Notes: generated by a model not told the origin, from the letters alone. A stretch of 37,968 bases of DNA from JAWLEV01 sp046538105 (GCA_046538105.1 JBKHJO010000024.1:1-37968); one strand, 5' to 3'. Counted from the first letter of the stretch, positions 25,088 to 33,129 are shown. Translations and numbers: made by a program.

Positions 25088-26338
25088 ATGTGGCATCGTC
25101 TGCGACACCGCTTTAGAGCGCGTTCCCTAGAGGAGCGCAACGAACGCGCCATCTACGCAGAGGCCATGTTTCAGGCCTTTGCGGGGGCAGGGGCCATGTC
25201 CTTTGTCTCCGTCTTTCTCGTACGTCTCGGAGCGCCCAACTGGCTCGTGGGCCTGTACACCTCCCTGCCCGCCCTGGTGATGACCCTGGCCATCCTGCCC
25301 ATGAGCACGATCATACAGCGCAGCAACAAGTTGGTGTACGCTGCCGGTTGGGGACGCATTACCTATCGGGGCACGGTGGCCCTGTTCGCCCTGCTCCCTT
25401 TTCTACCCCCTGGCATCGCCGCCTATGTCCTCGTGGGCGCCCGCAGCCTCATGTCCATCCCAAACTCGGTGACGAACGTCACGGTACAGACCCTATGGAG
25501 CATCGTCACCAGCCCCAGAAGACGCCCGAGCATGATCAGCAATCGTATGGCCATCCACCGAATATTTGGTGCCCTCGCCGGTTTTGCCGCAGGGCAATGG
25601 CTGGAACGCATGCCCTATCCCCTGAATTATCAGCTCCTCTTCCTCAGCGCTTTCTTTGCCGGTCTGGGCAGCGTCCTGTGCCTCTCGCGCCTGCGGGTGC
25701 CCGAGAAAACGCAAACAATGATGGAGAAGAAGGAGAAGATCGGCCTGCGCGAGATCTTTCCCCTTCTCAAACGGGTTCCCGCCTTTCGCAAGTTTGCCCT
25801 CGCGACGATCATCTTCCGCACGGGGATGGATCTGCCCCGAGCCCTATACGACATCTATCGTGTACGCATGCTGGGCTCCTCTGACGCCTGGCTAGGCACG
25901 TTAAAGATGACACAACGATTCGCGGGGGTGTTTGTCTTCTTTGCCCTGAGCCGCCTCCTCAAAAAGCGCAAGTATCGCCGTTGGTTGTGGATAGGCTCCG
26001 CAGGATTATCGCTGTTTCCCCTTACCACGGCCCTGGCGCAGACGCCCGAGATGCTCCTCCTGCCCGCCTTTGTGAGTGGCACCTTTGGCTCTGGCTCCAA
26101 CATCTTTTTGAAAGAGAGTCTATACAACTCCTCGCCCGAGGGGGAACGACCCACGTTCGTCGCTGCCAATACCTTTATCTCCAAACTCGCCCGCTTTATC
26201 ATGCCCCTGCTGGGCACGTTGTTGGCCGAACTGACCAACATCAGGACCACCCTCATTGTCGCCGCTGGCGTGCGCCTTCTGGGAGGTCTCGTCTTTTGGC
26301 AATTGGGCGTGGGGCAAGGCGAGGAGAGACGGGATTAG
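25088..26338 (+). CDS. MFS transporter, second family, copy 2
   Basis: A 416-residue membrane transporter, the tandem paralogue of 23421-24692. Shared features include MWHRLRHRFRARSLEERNER, FLVRLGAPNWLVGLYTSLPA, SPRRRPSM, AGQWLERMPYPLNYQLLF and a charged central loop (TMMEKKEKIGLRE). I chose ATG at 25088, which has GAGGT ten bases upstream. ATGs at 24986 and 24968 are in frame, but they would translate through the terminator-like hairpin. The 395-bp gap from the previous MFS gene holds its own promoter, a leader ORF and the hairpin, so the two copies appear separately controlled. The substrate is unknown; leader-controlled MFS genes are often drug exporters. Confidence 0.87.
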   Translation: MWHRLRHRFRARSLEERNERAIYAEAMFQAFAGAGAMSFVSVFLVRLGAPNWLVGLYTSLPALVMTLAILPMSTIIQRSNKLVYAAGWGRITYRGTVALFALLPFLPPGIAAYVLVGARSLMSIPNSVTNVTVQTLWSIVTSPRRRPSMISNRMAIHRIFGALAGFAAGQWLERMPYPLNYQLLFLSAFFAGLGSVLCLSRLRVPEKTQTMMEKKEKIGLREIFPLLKRVPAFRKFALATIIFRTGMDLPRALYDIYRVRMLGSSDAWLGTLKMTQRFAGVFVFFALSRLLKKRKYRRWLWIGSAGLSLFPLTTALAQTPEMLLLPAFVSGTFGSGSNIFLKESLYNSSPEGERPTFVAANTFISKLARFIMPLLGTLLAELTNIRTTLIVAAGVRLLGGLVFWQLGVGQGEERRD

Positions 26339-26380
26339 ACTGGCGGGCGCGGGGGAACAGATTCAGCATCACCTCCGAGG

Positions 26381-27370
26381 TCAATCCAGATCTGCCAGGG
26401 AGATCTCGCGTCCCACCCCCACATCCAAATAGCGATCCCCGTACGCCTCTTGGAAAAGGCGTTTGGCCGTCTCGCCCGAGCAGTGGGTGGGGCCCACGTA
26501 TTGCACGCCCATCTCGCGAAAACGGGAGATGATGCTTTCGATGCGTTGGCGGCTGGCGCTGCCCAGGTGGAATCCGCCTATGACAAGGAGCAGTTCGCCT
26601 TTCACGATCTCATGGGCGCGCGCCACCATATCCGCGACGCCGGGATGAGCACAGCCGGTGATGACCACGACGCCTCCGTCAGTGTCCAGGATCAGAGCCT
26701 GCTCCACGATGGAACGCCCCATCTCGCCGGTAGAGTATACATCCTCACAGATGGGCTGCGCCTCAAGCACGCGCACCATCCCGGCTCCCTGGCGAGCGAT
26801 GAGATCATCAAAGCGTTGTGGAAAGGAAGCGGGTGCCCACACGGTCACCTTTGCATTGCGATCCAGGAATCCCTGCAGCCCACCGGTATGGTCGGAATGG
26901 ATGTGTGACAGAACGACCATCTCTACCTGTTGGGGATCGATGTCCAGGGCGCGCATGTTGCCCAAAAGGGTAGGAGCGTCACCCCCGGTGTCGAAAAGGA
27001 TGGTTTTCTCCATACCCTCGATAAAACAGCCAAAACCCCAGGCCGTCTTGAGACCAGGCGTGTAGGCGTCGTTATCATAGACGACGGTCAGTGTGATATC
27101 CTGCGTCATGTGGGATGCTCCTTGTTCATCTGTAAGCGACACTCTGGGGGTAGGAGGCGATGTCGGGGACGGAGAAGCCGTGGGCAATGCAGTTTCTGTG
27201 GACATGGGGCTTGCCGTTGGCGCAACACTGGGCGTACCGACAACGGCCTCAGGCGTTATGCTCTCGTGCATGGTGGTGCGGCAGCCCATAAACGGGATCC
27301 CACAGAGAAGCAAGAGCAAAAAAACAAAGGGCACACGACGCTGATTCAGCAGATCGCGTCGTATACCCAT
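26381..27370 (-). CDS. Exported metallo-beta-lactamase-fold lipoprotein
   Basis: About 329 residues. The N terminus is a lipoprotein signal (LNQRRVPFVFLLLLLCG, then PFMGC, Cys30) followed by a Ser/Thr/Pro-rich linker (about 40-85). The catalytic part has the metal motif LSHIHSDHTGG near residue 155, GCAHPG and GGFHLG. With the order LTVVYDNDA, ILFDTGGD it resembles the MJ0301-type group often annotated as dihydropteroate-synthesis-related, but those are cytoplasmic. The export signal therefore suggests another role. I chose ATG at 27370 (GGAG nine bases upstream); ATG at 27391 is an alternative that lengthens the signal by seven residues. It lies 73 bp downstream of transketolase on the same strand. 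Confidence 0.87.
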   Translation of the reverse strand: MGIRRDLLNQRRVPFVFLLLLLCGIPFMGCRTTMHESITPEAVVGTPSVAPTASPMSTETALPTASPSPTSPPTPRVSLTDEQGASHMTQDITLTVVYDNDAYTPGLKTAWGFGCFIEGMEKTILFDTGGDAPTLLGNMRALDIDPQQVEMVVLSHIHSDHTGGLQGFLDRNAKVTVWAPASFPQRFDDLIARQGAGMVRVLEAQPICEDVYSTGEMGRSIVEQALILDTDGGVVVITGCAHPGVADMVARAHEIVKGELLLVIGGFHLGSASRQRIESIISRFREMGVQYVGPTHCSGETAKRLFQEAYGDRYLDVGVGREISLADLD

Positions 27371-27443
27371 TGGCCTCCGCTCCGTTTTCATCTTTCCGAT
27401 GTAGCAAGAATTTGCCCGAAAAAGTTCGAGGGGCAGCAAGCCG

Positions 27444-29465
27444 CTACGATTCCTCCTGTCTCTCGAGCCAATCGAGGATCTTTTTCGTGACCTGCTCGTC
27501 GGTAAAGCCCATCTTCTCCTCGATCGCCGTATGGGGCGCCGAGTGGCCAAAATCGTCCTGGGTGATAAAAAGGGCGTCGGGCCCCGCGATGTCGCCCCAG
27601 CCATAGCGCACGCCCGCCTCCAGAACCACCTTTTTCGCCGCGGCCGGTATGAGGGAAGATCGCCTTTCCTCATCCTGTCGCATAAAGACCTCCCGCGAGG
27701 GCATAGAGACCACCCGCACGGCATAGCTCGCCTCCTCGAGGCGCGGCTTGGCCGCCACGCCGAACTGCAACTCCGATCCCGTACCGATGAGCACCACGTC
27801 CGGATCGGCCCCCGCCGTCTCGCTGACCACATAGGCTCCCTGATTAAAGGCCTCGACGGAGAATGCCTCGTCGCGTTCGATGGGGGGTACGCCCTGCCGC
27901 GTGAAGATCAGGGCCGTGGGGCCCCCCTTGTGGCGCAGAGCATAGGCCCAGGCGGCGGCCACCTCCGGCCCATCGGCCGGGCGGATCACCGTCATGTTGG
28001 GAATGATACGCAACGAGGCCAACTGCTCCACGGGCTGATGGGTGGGACCGTCCTCGCCGATGAATATGCTGTCGTGGGTAAAGACGTAGATGGTGTGCAG
28101 TTCCATGAGATTGGCCAGACGAATGGTCGGCCGCATATAGTCAGCAAAGACCAGGAAGGTAGCCCCAAAGGGCAAAAAGCCCCCGTACAGGGCGATACCG
28201 TTGATGATGCCCCCCATGGCATGCTCGCGGACCCCAAAATGGAAATTGCGCCCACTGAAGGAGCCTGGGACAATGTCATCGTATGCTTCCATCAGGGTAT
28301 TGGTCGAGGGCGCCAGATCCGCAGAGCCCCCCACAAAATAGGGCACCACATCGGCGATGGTGGGGATCAGCTCCCCGCTCAGGCGCCGGGTGGCATTCGG
28401 CTCGCCGGAGAGGGTGTCCAAAAGTCGCTCCTCCAGATCGTCGGGGAGCGCCTCATGCCTGGCCACCTCGTGGGCCGCGGCCAGGTCGGGATTGGCCTTC
28501 TCCCACGCCGCGTACTCGGCCTGCCACAGTGCATATTCCTCCTTTAACTCCGCCACACGTTGGGCAAAGAGATCGCGCACGGCGTCGGGGACGCGGAAGG
28601 TCGGTTCCTGCGGCCAGTTGAGTCGCTCTTTGGTGGCCCGCACCTCCTCTGCACCCAGGGGCGCGCCATGGACTTGGGCGTCATCCACCTTGTTAGGACT
28701 GCCCATGCCGATGTGCGTGTGCGCCATGATCAGCGCCGGGCGGGTGGCATCGGCCTGGGCCTCTTCGATGGCCTCCGCTGCTGCCTCGGGATCGTGGCCG
28801 TCAATCTCCAACACCTGCCAGCCATAGGCCTGGAAGCGTTTTGCCCGGTCCTCCGTAAACGTGAGGCCCGTGGACCCCTCGATGCTTATCTCGTTGTGAT
28901 CGTAGAAATAGATGATGTTGCCCAATCCTAGATATCCGGCCAAGGAGGCGGCCTCTGCGCTTATGCCCTCCATGAGATCGCCATCGCTGGCGATGCCATA
29001 CACATAGTGGTCGTAGATGGTGTGCTGGGCCGTGTTGTAGCGCACGGCGGCCATCTTGGCGGCGATGGCCATGCCCACGCCATTGGCGAATCCCTGGCCC
29101 AGAGGTCCTGTGGTCGTCTCCACCCCCGGCGTCAGGCCGTACTCGGGATGGCCCGGCGTCTTACTGCCCCACTGCCGAAAGTTCTCGATCTCTTCCATCG
29201 ACAGGTCGTAGCCGGACAGGTGCAGGAGGGCATAGAGCAACATGGAGCCGTGCCCCGCCGAGAGCACAAAGCGGTCTCTGTTGATCCACTCTGGATCGTC
29301 GGGATTGAAGCGCAGGTAGCGAATCCAGAGAGTAAAAGCGTAGTGCGCGGCGCCCATGGGCATGCCCGGGTGCCCGGACTGGGCTTTCTCCACGGCGTCG
29401 ACGGCCAGCATCTTGATGGTGTTGACGGCCAGTTCTGTCAGTTCGGCACTGATATCTTTTGGCAT
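27444..29465 (-). CDS. tkt: Transketolase
   Basis: A 673-residue thiamine-diphosphate enzyme that moves two-carbon ketol units in the pentose phosphate pathway. It is full length with all three domains: SGHPGMPMGAAHYAFTLW (from residue 30), the cofactor motif SDGDLMEG (near 160), the pyrimidine-domain GEDGPTHQPVEQLASLR (near 471) and a C-terminal domain ending DWLERQEES. The ATG at 29465 follows GGAG by about nine bases. Two hairpins (29517-29546 and 29555-29580) lie in the upstream sequence and could be part of its 5' leader. It is cytoplasmic. Co-transcription with the lipoprotein downstream is possible. Confidence 0.97.
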   Translation of the reverse strand: MPKDISAELTELAVNTIKMLAVDAVEKAQSGHPGMPMGAAHYAFTLWIRYLRFNPDDPEWINRDRFVLSAGHGSMLLYALLHLSGYDLSMEEIENFRQWGSKTPGHPEYGLTPGVETTTGPLGQGFANGVGMAIAAKMAAVRYNTAQHTIYDHYVYGIASDGDLMEGISAEAASLAGYLGLGNIIYFYDHNEISIEGSTGLTFTEDRAKRFQAYGWQVLEIDGHDPEAAAEAIEEAQADATRPALIMAHTHIGMGSPNKVDDAQVHGAPLGAEEVRATKERLNWPQEPTFRVPDAVRDLFAQRVAELKEEYALWQAEYAAWEKANPDLAAAHEVARHEALPDDLEERLLDTLSGEPNATRRLSGELIPTIADVVPYFVGGSADLAPSTNTLMEAYDDIVPGSFSGRNFHFGVREHAMGGIINGIALYGGFLPFGATFLVFADYMRPTIRLANLMELHTIYVFTHDSIFIGEDGPTHQPVEQLASLRIIPNMTVIRPADGPEVAAAWAYALRHKGGPTALIFTRQGVPPIERDEAFSVEAFNQGAYVVSETAGADPDVVLIGTGSELQFGVAAKPRLEEASYAVRVVSMPSREVFMRQDEERRSSLIPAAAKKVVLEAGVRYGWGDIAGPDALFITQDDFGHSAPHTAIEEKMGFTDEQVTKKILDWLERQEES

Positions 29466-29516
29466 CCTTATAGCTCCTTTTTCAGACGACGATCTACCAT
29501 ATCCAGGTGACTTGTA

Positions 29517-29546
29517 GCCATTCTACCCAGGAGAGGGCAGAATGGC
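29517..29546. repeat. 12-bp-stem hairpin upstream of tkt
   Basis: GCCATTCTACCC (29517-29528) and GGGCAGAATGGC (29535-29546) pair at 11 of 12 positions around a six-base loop. On the minus-strand RNA the odd pair is a G-U wobble, so the stem is continuous there. It lies 52-81 bases before the transketolase start. Confidence 0.65.
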
Positions 29547-29554
29547 AAGCGGCA

Positions 29555-29580
29555 TAGAGACGCAAAATCTTGCGTCTCTA
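29555..29580. repeat. Perfect 11-bp palindrome, REP-like
   Basis: TAGAGACGCAA (29555-29565) and TTGCGTCTCTA (29570-29580) flank the tetraloop AATC. From memory, palindromes of this TAGAGACGC type recur in cyanobacterial and Chloroflexota genomes; I see only one here. Confidence 0.7.
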
Positions 29581-29692
29581 CCTCTGACCCCTTGAGATGC
29601 CGCCGCATCGCCCGATCACACACACGGATGCAAAAATCCCTTCCACGGGCCGTTTGACGACAGTTGCGCCATGTACTATGGCCGAGGATTGA

Positions 29693-29872
29693 AATCCACA
29701 TCTGTTCCCGGGCAGACAGGGTGCTTTTGAGGTCGGGCAGGCGCAGTCCACCCCCGTCGGTGGCATGAGCGTGCCCGCCGCGCCCCTGCGGATCCTGCTG
29801 CCCTGGGCCCCGCTGGCCGCCCTGGCTGCACTTCTGGTGGGAGACATGGTGATAGTCCACATGCGGCGGTAG
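29693..29872 (+). pseudogene. Possible 3' remnant of a membrane protein gene
   Basis: The frame is open from just after a TGA (29690-29692) to TAG 29870-29872. Its second half (ATG 29765) would encode 35 residues with one hydrophobic stretch (LLPWAPLAALAALLVGDMV) and a basic end (HMRR), like the C-terminal membrane anchor of a larger protein. The composition is Ala/Leu/Pro rich with GC-rich third positions like its neighbours. There is no SD before the ATG and no upstream domain. It could be a decayed gene, a small membrane protein or chance. The rest of the 29466-30020 gap holds only repeats and a promoter. Confidence 0.25.
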
Positions 29873-29873
29873 C

Positions 29874-29945
29874 GTAGCGCAAAGCATTCGCTTCGCCAAC
29901 CGCCGCCACGTAAGACCTACGACGAAGCAAACGCCTCGTCGCTAC
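29874..29945 (-). repeat. Full 72-bp copy of the double-hairpin repeat
   Basis: Read on the minus strand it starts GTAGCGACGAGGCGTTTGCT, has TAGGTCTTA in the middle, then GGTTGGCGAAGCG and ends GCGCTAC. It matches the copies at 1-47, 11169-11238 and 13242-13313 along its whole length with scattered substitutions. Confidence 0.75.
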
Positions 29946-29947
29946 AC

Positions 29948-29976
29948 TTGCGTCCTCACACCCCGCCGCGTATGAT
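29948..29976 (+). promoter_or_regulatory. Putative promoter of the mannonate-dehydratase-like gene
   Basis: TTGCGT (29948-29953), a 17-base spacer and TATGAT (29971-29976), 44 bases before the ATG at 30021. It starts two bases past the end of the repeat copy. Confidence 0.55.
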
Positions 29977-30020
29977 GCACTCAGCAAAGTAAACAGCTAT
30001 CAGAAGCGAAAGGAGCCATC

Positions 30021-30980
30021 ATGAAACTGGCCATGGGCATGCGCGATGTCACAGAGGACAATCTCACCTTTGCCAAGCAGATCGGGGTGACCCATCTGAC
30101 CGTCACCAACACGGGGCTCTTTATCGACGAGGATCCCTATTACGATTACATGCGCCTCCTGCAGACGAGGACGCGCATCGAGGCGGCGGGACTCAAGATG
30201 TTCGGCATCCAGAATCTGCCGCCTCAATGGTATGACAAGATACGCTACGGCCTGCCGGGGCGGGACGAGCAGATCGAGAACTATTGCCAGACCATCACCA
30301 ACATGGGCAAGGCGGGAATCCCCATCCTGGGCTACAACTTTCACGCCGTCAGGGTGTGGCGCACGAGCCGCCACACCCGCGGCAGGGGCGGCGCCCAGTT
30401 CACCAGTTACGATCACAGCCTGATGGAGGATGCCCCCGTCCTGGCCCAGAAGGAGATAGGCGACGAGGAACTGTGGGAGAACTATGCCTATTTCATCAAG
30501 CGCGTCATGCCCGTCGCCGAATCGGCAGGCGTCAAACTGGCTCTCCACCCCGACGATCCGCCCCTCAGCCCCATCGCCGGCGCGGCCTGCATCTTTCGGA
30601 GCGTGGAGGCCTTTCAACGGGCCCTCGACCTGGCCCCCAGCCCCTGCAACGGCCTGGTGTTCTGCCAGGGCTGCTTCACCGAGATGCTGGGCCAAGGCGT
30701 CTTTGACGCCATACGCCACTTTGGCAATCAGGACAAGGTGTTCTATGTCCATTTCCGCAATGTGGTGGGCAGCGGGGAGAGATTCCGCGAGGCCTTTGTC
30801 GATAACGGGGACATCAACTTTTGGCAGGCTATACAAGTGTGGAAGGAGGTAGGTTTTGACGGCCCCATGATCCCCGACCACCTCCCCCACATGGTGGGCG
30901 ATTCGTCCTATGCCCACCGCGCCCGCGCTCACGCCATCGGATATATGAAAGCGCTGATGACCGCCGCCGGCGTTATATAG
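30021..30980 (+). CDS. Mannonate dehydratase-like TIM-barrel enzyme (UxuA family)
   Basis: UxuA dehydrates D-mannonate to 2-keto-3-deoxygluconate in hexuronate breakdown. The 319-residue protein keeps the candidate metal ligands in order: His176 (LALHPDDPP), Cys215/Cys218 (FCQGCFTEM), His244 (YVHFRNV) and Asp286 (PDHLPH). It is shorter than E. coli UxuA (394) and lacks some of its insertions. The ATG at 30021 has AAAGGAG five bases upstream. No uxaC, uxuB or kdgK is nearby, so a related sugar-acid dehydratase or an isomerase-type TIM barrel is possible. It stands alone between a repeat and a hairpin. Confidence 0.8.
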   Translation: MKLAMGMRDVTEDNLTFAKQIGVTHLTVTNTGLFIDEDPYYDYMRLLQTRTRIEAAGLKMFGIQNLPPQWYDKIRYGLPGRDEQIENYCQTITNMGKAGIPILGYNFHAVRVWRTSRHTRGRGGAQFTSYDHSLMEDAPVLAQKEIGDEELWENYAYFIKRVMPVAESAGVKLALHPDDPPLSPIAGAACIFRSVEAFQRALDLAPSPCNGLVFCQGCFTEMLGQGVFDAIRHFGNQDKVFYVHFRNVVGSGERFREAFVDNGDINFWQAIQVWKEVGFDGPMIPDHLPHMVGDSSYAHRARAHAIGYMKALMTAAGVI

Positions 30981-31021
30981 TCTGACGTCCGGGGCCAAAA
31001 GAGCGCCACAGGAGCCTTATA

Positions 31022-31056
31022 GTCTGAGCCCAGGATGTTCAGCCCTGGGCTCAGAC
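31022..31056. terminator. 13-bp hairpin between convergent genes
   Basis: GTCTGAGCCCAGG (31022-31034) and CCTGGGCTCAGAC (31044-31056) are perfect arms around a nine-base loop. It lies 42 bases after the plus-strand stop and three bases before the minus-strand stop at 31059-31061. It probably ends both transcripts, although no T tract is present on either side. Confidence 0.6.
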
Positions 31057-31058
31057 GG

Positions 31059-31814
31059 TCAGCGTATTCCGCTAACCTCCGCGTGTCCCACCACGTCCCG
31101 GTCATACGTGGGGACGATGGTGCGTCGCGGAGGCACGATCAAAAAGCGCTCCTCGTCCCATCGTCCCTCCAAAAGGTCCCTGAGGAGGATGAGGCTGCCC
31201 GCCAGGCGCTGGAAATCCCAACCGCGCCCCTCGGCGATCTCCTGCACCTTATCCGTATAGTCCGGCAGATCGATCTCCTGGGTTTCTATATACGCGGCGC
31301 GGTCATAGTGCTGCTTCCAGGCCCCCATAACCTCCATGAGATAGTCGGCGTTGTCGCGGCCATATTTTTCCACATATTCCGCATAGACCTCGGCCATCTC
31401 CTCATCGTCGCTCCCAGCGCCCAAAGAAACGCGGTCGTCCCTCTTCCCACCCCGCTCCATATAGTCGGGGGTGTACCAGTATGTCCCGGGATGGGTGCGG
31501 AATTCCTCACCGTACCACTCTTTGGAGCCCAGGTAGAGGGTGATACAATCGTGGGCCCGCGGGAGGACCATCTTGGTATGGTCGCAGACGAGGTGGGCCG
31601 TGGCGTTGCTGCAAAGGCCATATCCCAGCAACACGGCATCGTACTCTTTCTCTTCGAGGGCATCGAGTTGTCCCTGCAGGTCGGCGCGAAGCACGTCCGG
31701 TTCGCTGTGCAGCCCCTTGTCCACAAGTTGTATGTCGATCACGTGGGGCGAAAAAGCCGCCACGTAATAGACCTGGCGAGCAAGCACCTCACAGGAGATG
31801 AGTAAAAGGCGCAT
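31059..31814 (-). CDS. DUF1638 domain protein
   Basis: A 251-residue soluble protein that fits the DUF1638 family: MRLLLISCEVLARQ at the start, DAVLLGYGLCSNAT, PRAHDCITLYLGS and a C-terminal LLEGRWDEERFLIVPP. It has conserved-looking cysteines at 8 and in GLCSN and HDC, which could bind a metal or cofactor. No function is established. I recall family members near corrinoid methyltransferase genes, but none is seen here. The ATG at 31814 has GAGGAGGG three to four bases upstream. It follows the class V aminotransferase by 24 bp on the same strand and is probably in its operon. Confidence 0.8.
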   Translation of the reverse strand: MRLLLISCEVLARQVYYVAAFSPHVIDIQLVDKGLHSEPDVLRADLQGQLDALEEKEYDAVLLGYGLCSNATAHLVCDHTKMVLPRAHDCITLYLGSKEWYGEEFRTHPGTYWYTPDYMERGGKRDDRVSLGAGSDDEEMAEVYAEYVEKYGRDNADYLMEVMGAWKQHYDRAAYIETQEIDLPDYTDKVQEIAEGRGWDFQRLAGSLILLRDLLEGRWDEERFLIVPPRRTIVPTYDRDVVGHAEVSGIR

Positions 31815-31838
31815 CGTCCCTCCTCATCATCGGGCAAC

Positions 31839-33008
31839 TCAACCCGCATACACGCTGGCCGCCGCCGCCAGCCCTTCATCCACGTGCTCGTTCTTGAGCA
31901 CGTCCCCCAGCGCGGAGAGGAGGAGCATGACGTTAGACCGTTGCGAAGCATAGCCCATCAGGCCTACGCGCCAGGCGCGGCCCGCAAACTTGCCCAGACC
32001 CCCACCGATCTCGATGCCATATTCCTCGAGCAGTTGTCCCCTCACCGTCTGGTCGTCGGCGCCCTCGGGAATCATGACCGTGGTCAGGGAGGGCAGACGG
32101 ATCTCGGGATCCTCGACGGCCAGCGGGAGCCCCATGGCCTCAAAGCCGGCGATGAGGGCCCGTTGGTTCCGCACGTGGCGGGCAAAACGCGCCTCCAATC
32201 CCTCATCTCGGACCTCCAAAAGCGCCTCGCGCAGGGCATAGATCATGTTGATCATCCCCGTCTGGTGATAAGCGCGCTCGGGTCCCCAATAGCGCCAGAT
32301 CTGTCCGATATCCAGATAAAAACTCGGCACCGTCGTCTCGCGCGCCTCATAGGCCGCCACCGCCGCCGGCCCAAAGGTCATGGGCGAGAGGCTGGGGGGC
32401 GCTCCGAGGCACTTTTGTGTGCCGCTGTAGGCGATGTCGATGTTGCGCTCGTCCACCTTGACGGGCACGCCGCCCAGGGAGGTGACGCAATCGACCAGGA
32501 ACAGGGCGCCAGCGTCGTGAGCCAGGGCGCTTATATCCTCCAGGGGCTGCAGAACCCCCGTGGAGGTCTCGGCATGCACGATGGCCACCACTTTGGGATC
32601 GACGGTTTCCAGCGCCTCCTTCACCTGCTCCGGCTGTATGGCCGTCCCCCACTCGGCGTCCACGCGGATGACCTCCGCGCCACAGCGGGTGGCGACCTCC
32701 ACCATGCGCTCGCCAAAGATGCCCAGCACGCACACCAACACGGGGTCGCCGGGCTCCAGCACATTGATAAAGGCGGACTCCATGCCCGCCATGCCCGTGC
32801 CGGGGGCGCACACCGTCCACTCGTTCTCCGTCTCAAAGACATCTTGCATCAACTGTCGCGTTTCATCCATCAGTTCCACGTACTCGGGGTCCAGATAGCC
32901 CAGGAGGGGCGTGGCGCAGGCCCGCAGCACCCGGGGAGATATCTGGCTGGGGCCAGGCCCCAACAATAGACGGGGGGAGGGGTCCAACGTTGCAAAGGAT
33001 TCAGTCAT
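31839..33008 (-). CDS. Class V aminotransferase (alanine-glyoxylate / serine-pyruvate type)
   Basis: A 389-residue PLP enzyme. It starts LLLGPGPSQISPRVL, the usual N terminus of alanine-glyoxylate aminotransferases, and has GTGMAGMESAF, the PLP-ring Asp173 (LVDCVTSLGG), the Schiff-base Lys199 (YSGTQKCLGAPP) and a C-terminal GIEIGGGLGKFAGRAWRVG, also typical. It is full length. It would move the amino group between glyoxylate, alanine, serine or a related pair. The ATG at 33008 has AAGGAG six bases upstream. DUF1638 follows. It is divergent from the Gfo/Idh/MocA gene, with a 230-bp gap that holds the latter's promoter. Confidence 0.94.
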   Translation of the reverse strand: MTESFATLDPSPRLLLGPGPSQISPRVLRACATPLLGYLDPEYVELMDETRQLMQDVFETENEWTVCAPGTGMAGMESAFINVLEPGDPVLVCVLGIFGERMVEVATRCGAEVIRVDAEWGTAIQPEQVKEALETVDPKVVAIVHAETSTGVLQPLEDISALAHDAGALFLVDCVTSLGGVPVKVDERNIDIAYSGTQKCLGAPPSLSPMTFGPAAVAAYEARETTVPSFYLDIGQIWRYWGPERAYHQTGMINMIYALREALLEVRDEGLEARFARHVRNQRALIAGFEAMGLPLAVEDPEIRLPSLTTVMIPEGADDQTVRGQLLEEYGIEIGGGLGKFAGRAWRVGLMGYASQRSNVMLLLSALGDVLKNEHVDEGLAAAASVYAG

Positions 33009-33129
33009 TAGTCACTCCTTGTCTTTTGTAAGAAAAATACCACTTTTTGCAGGGATCTGCCTCTTCACCCACAGAAAGGGAAGAATAGATTCGACAAAAC
33101 CCCTTCAAGGATAGGTCAAAATGGCGTGA

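Noticed and set aside
29684..29700. ATTGAAATCC string resembling a CRISPR repeat end
   Set aside because: Single occurrence with no regular spacing and no cas gene.
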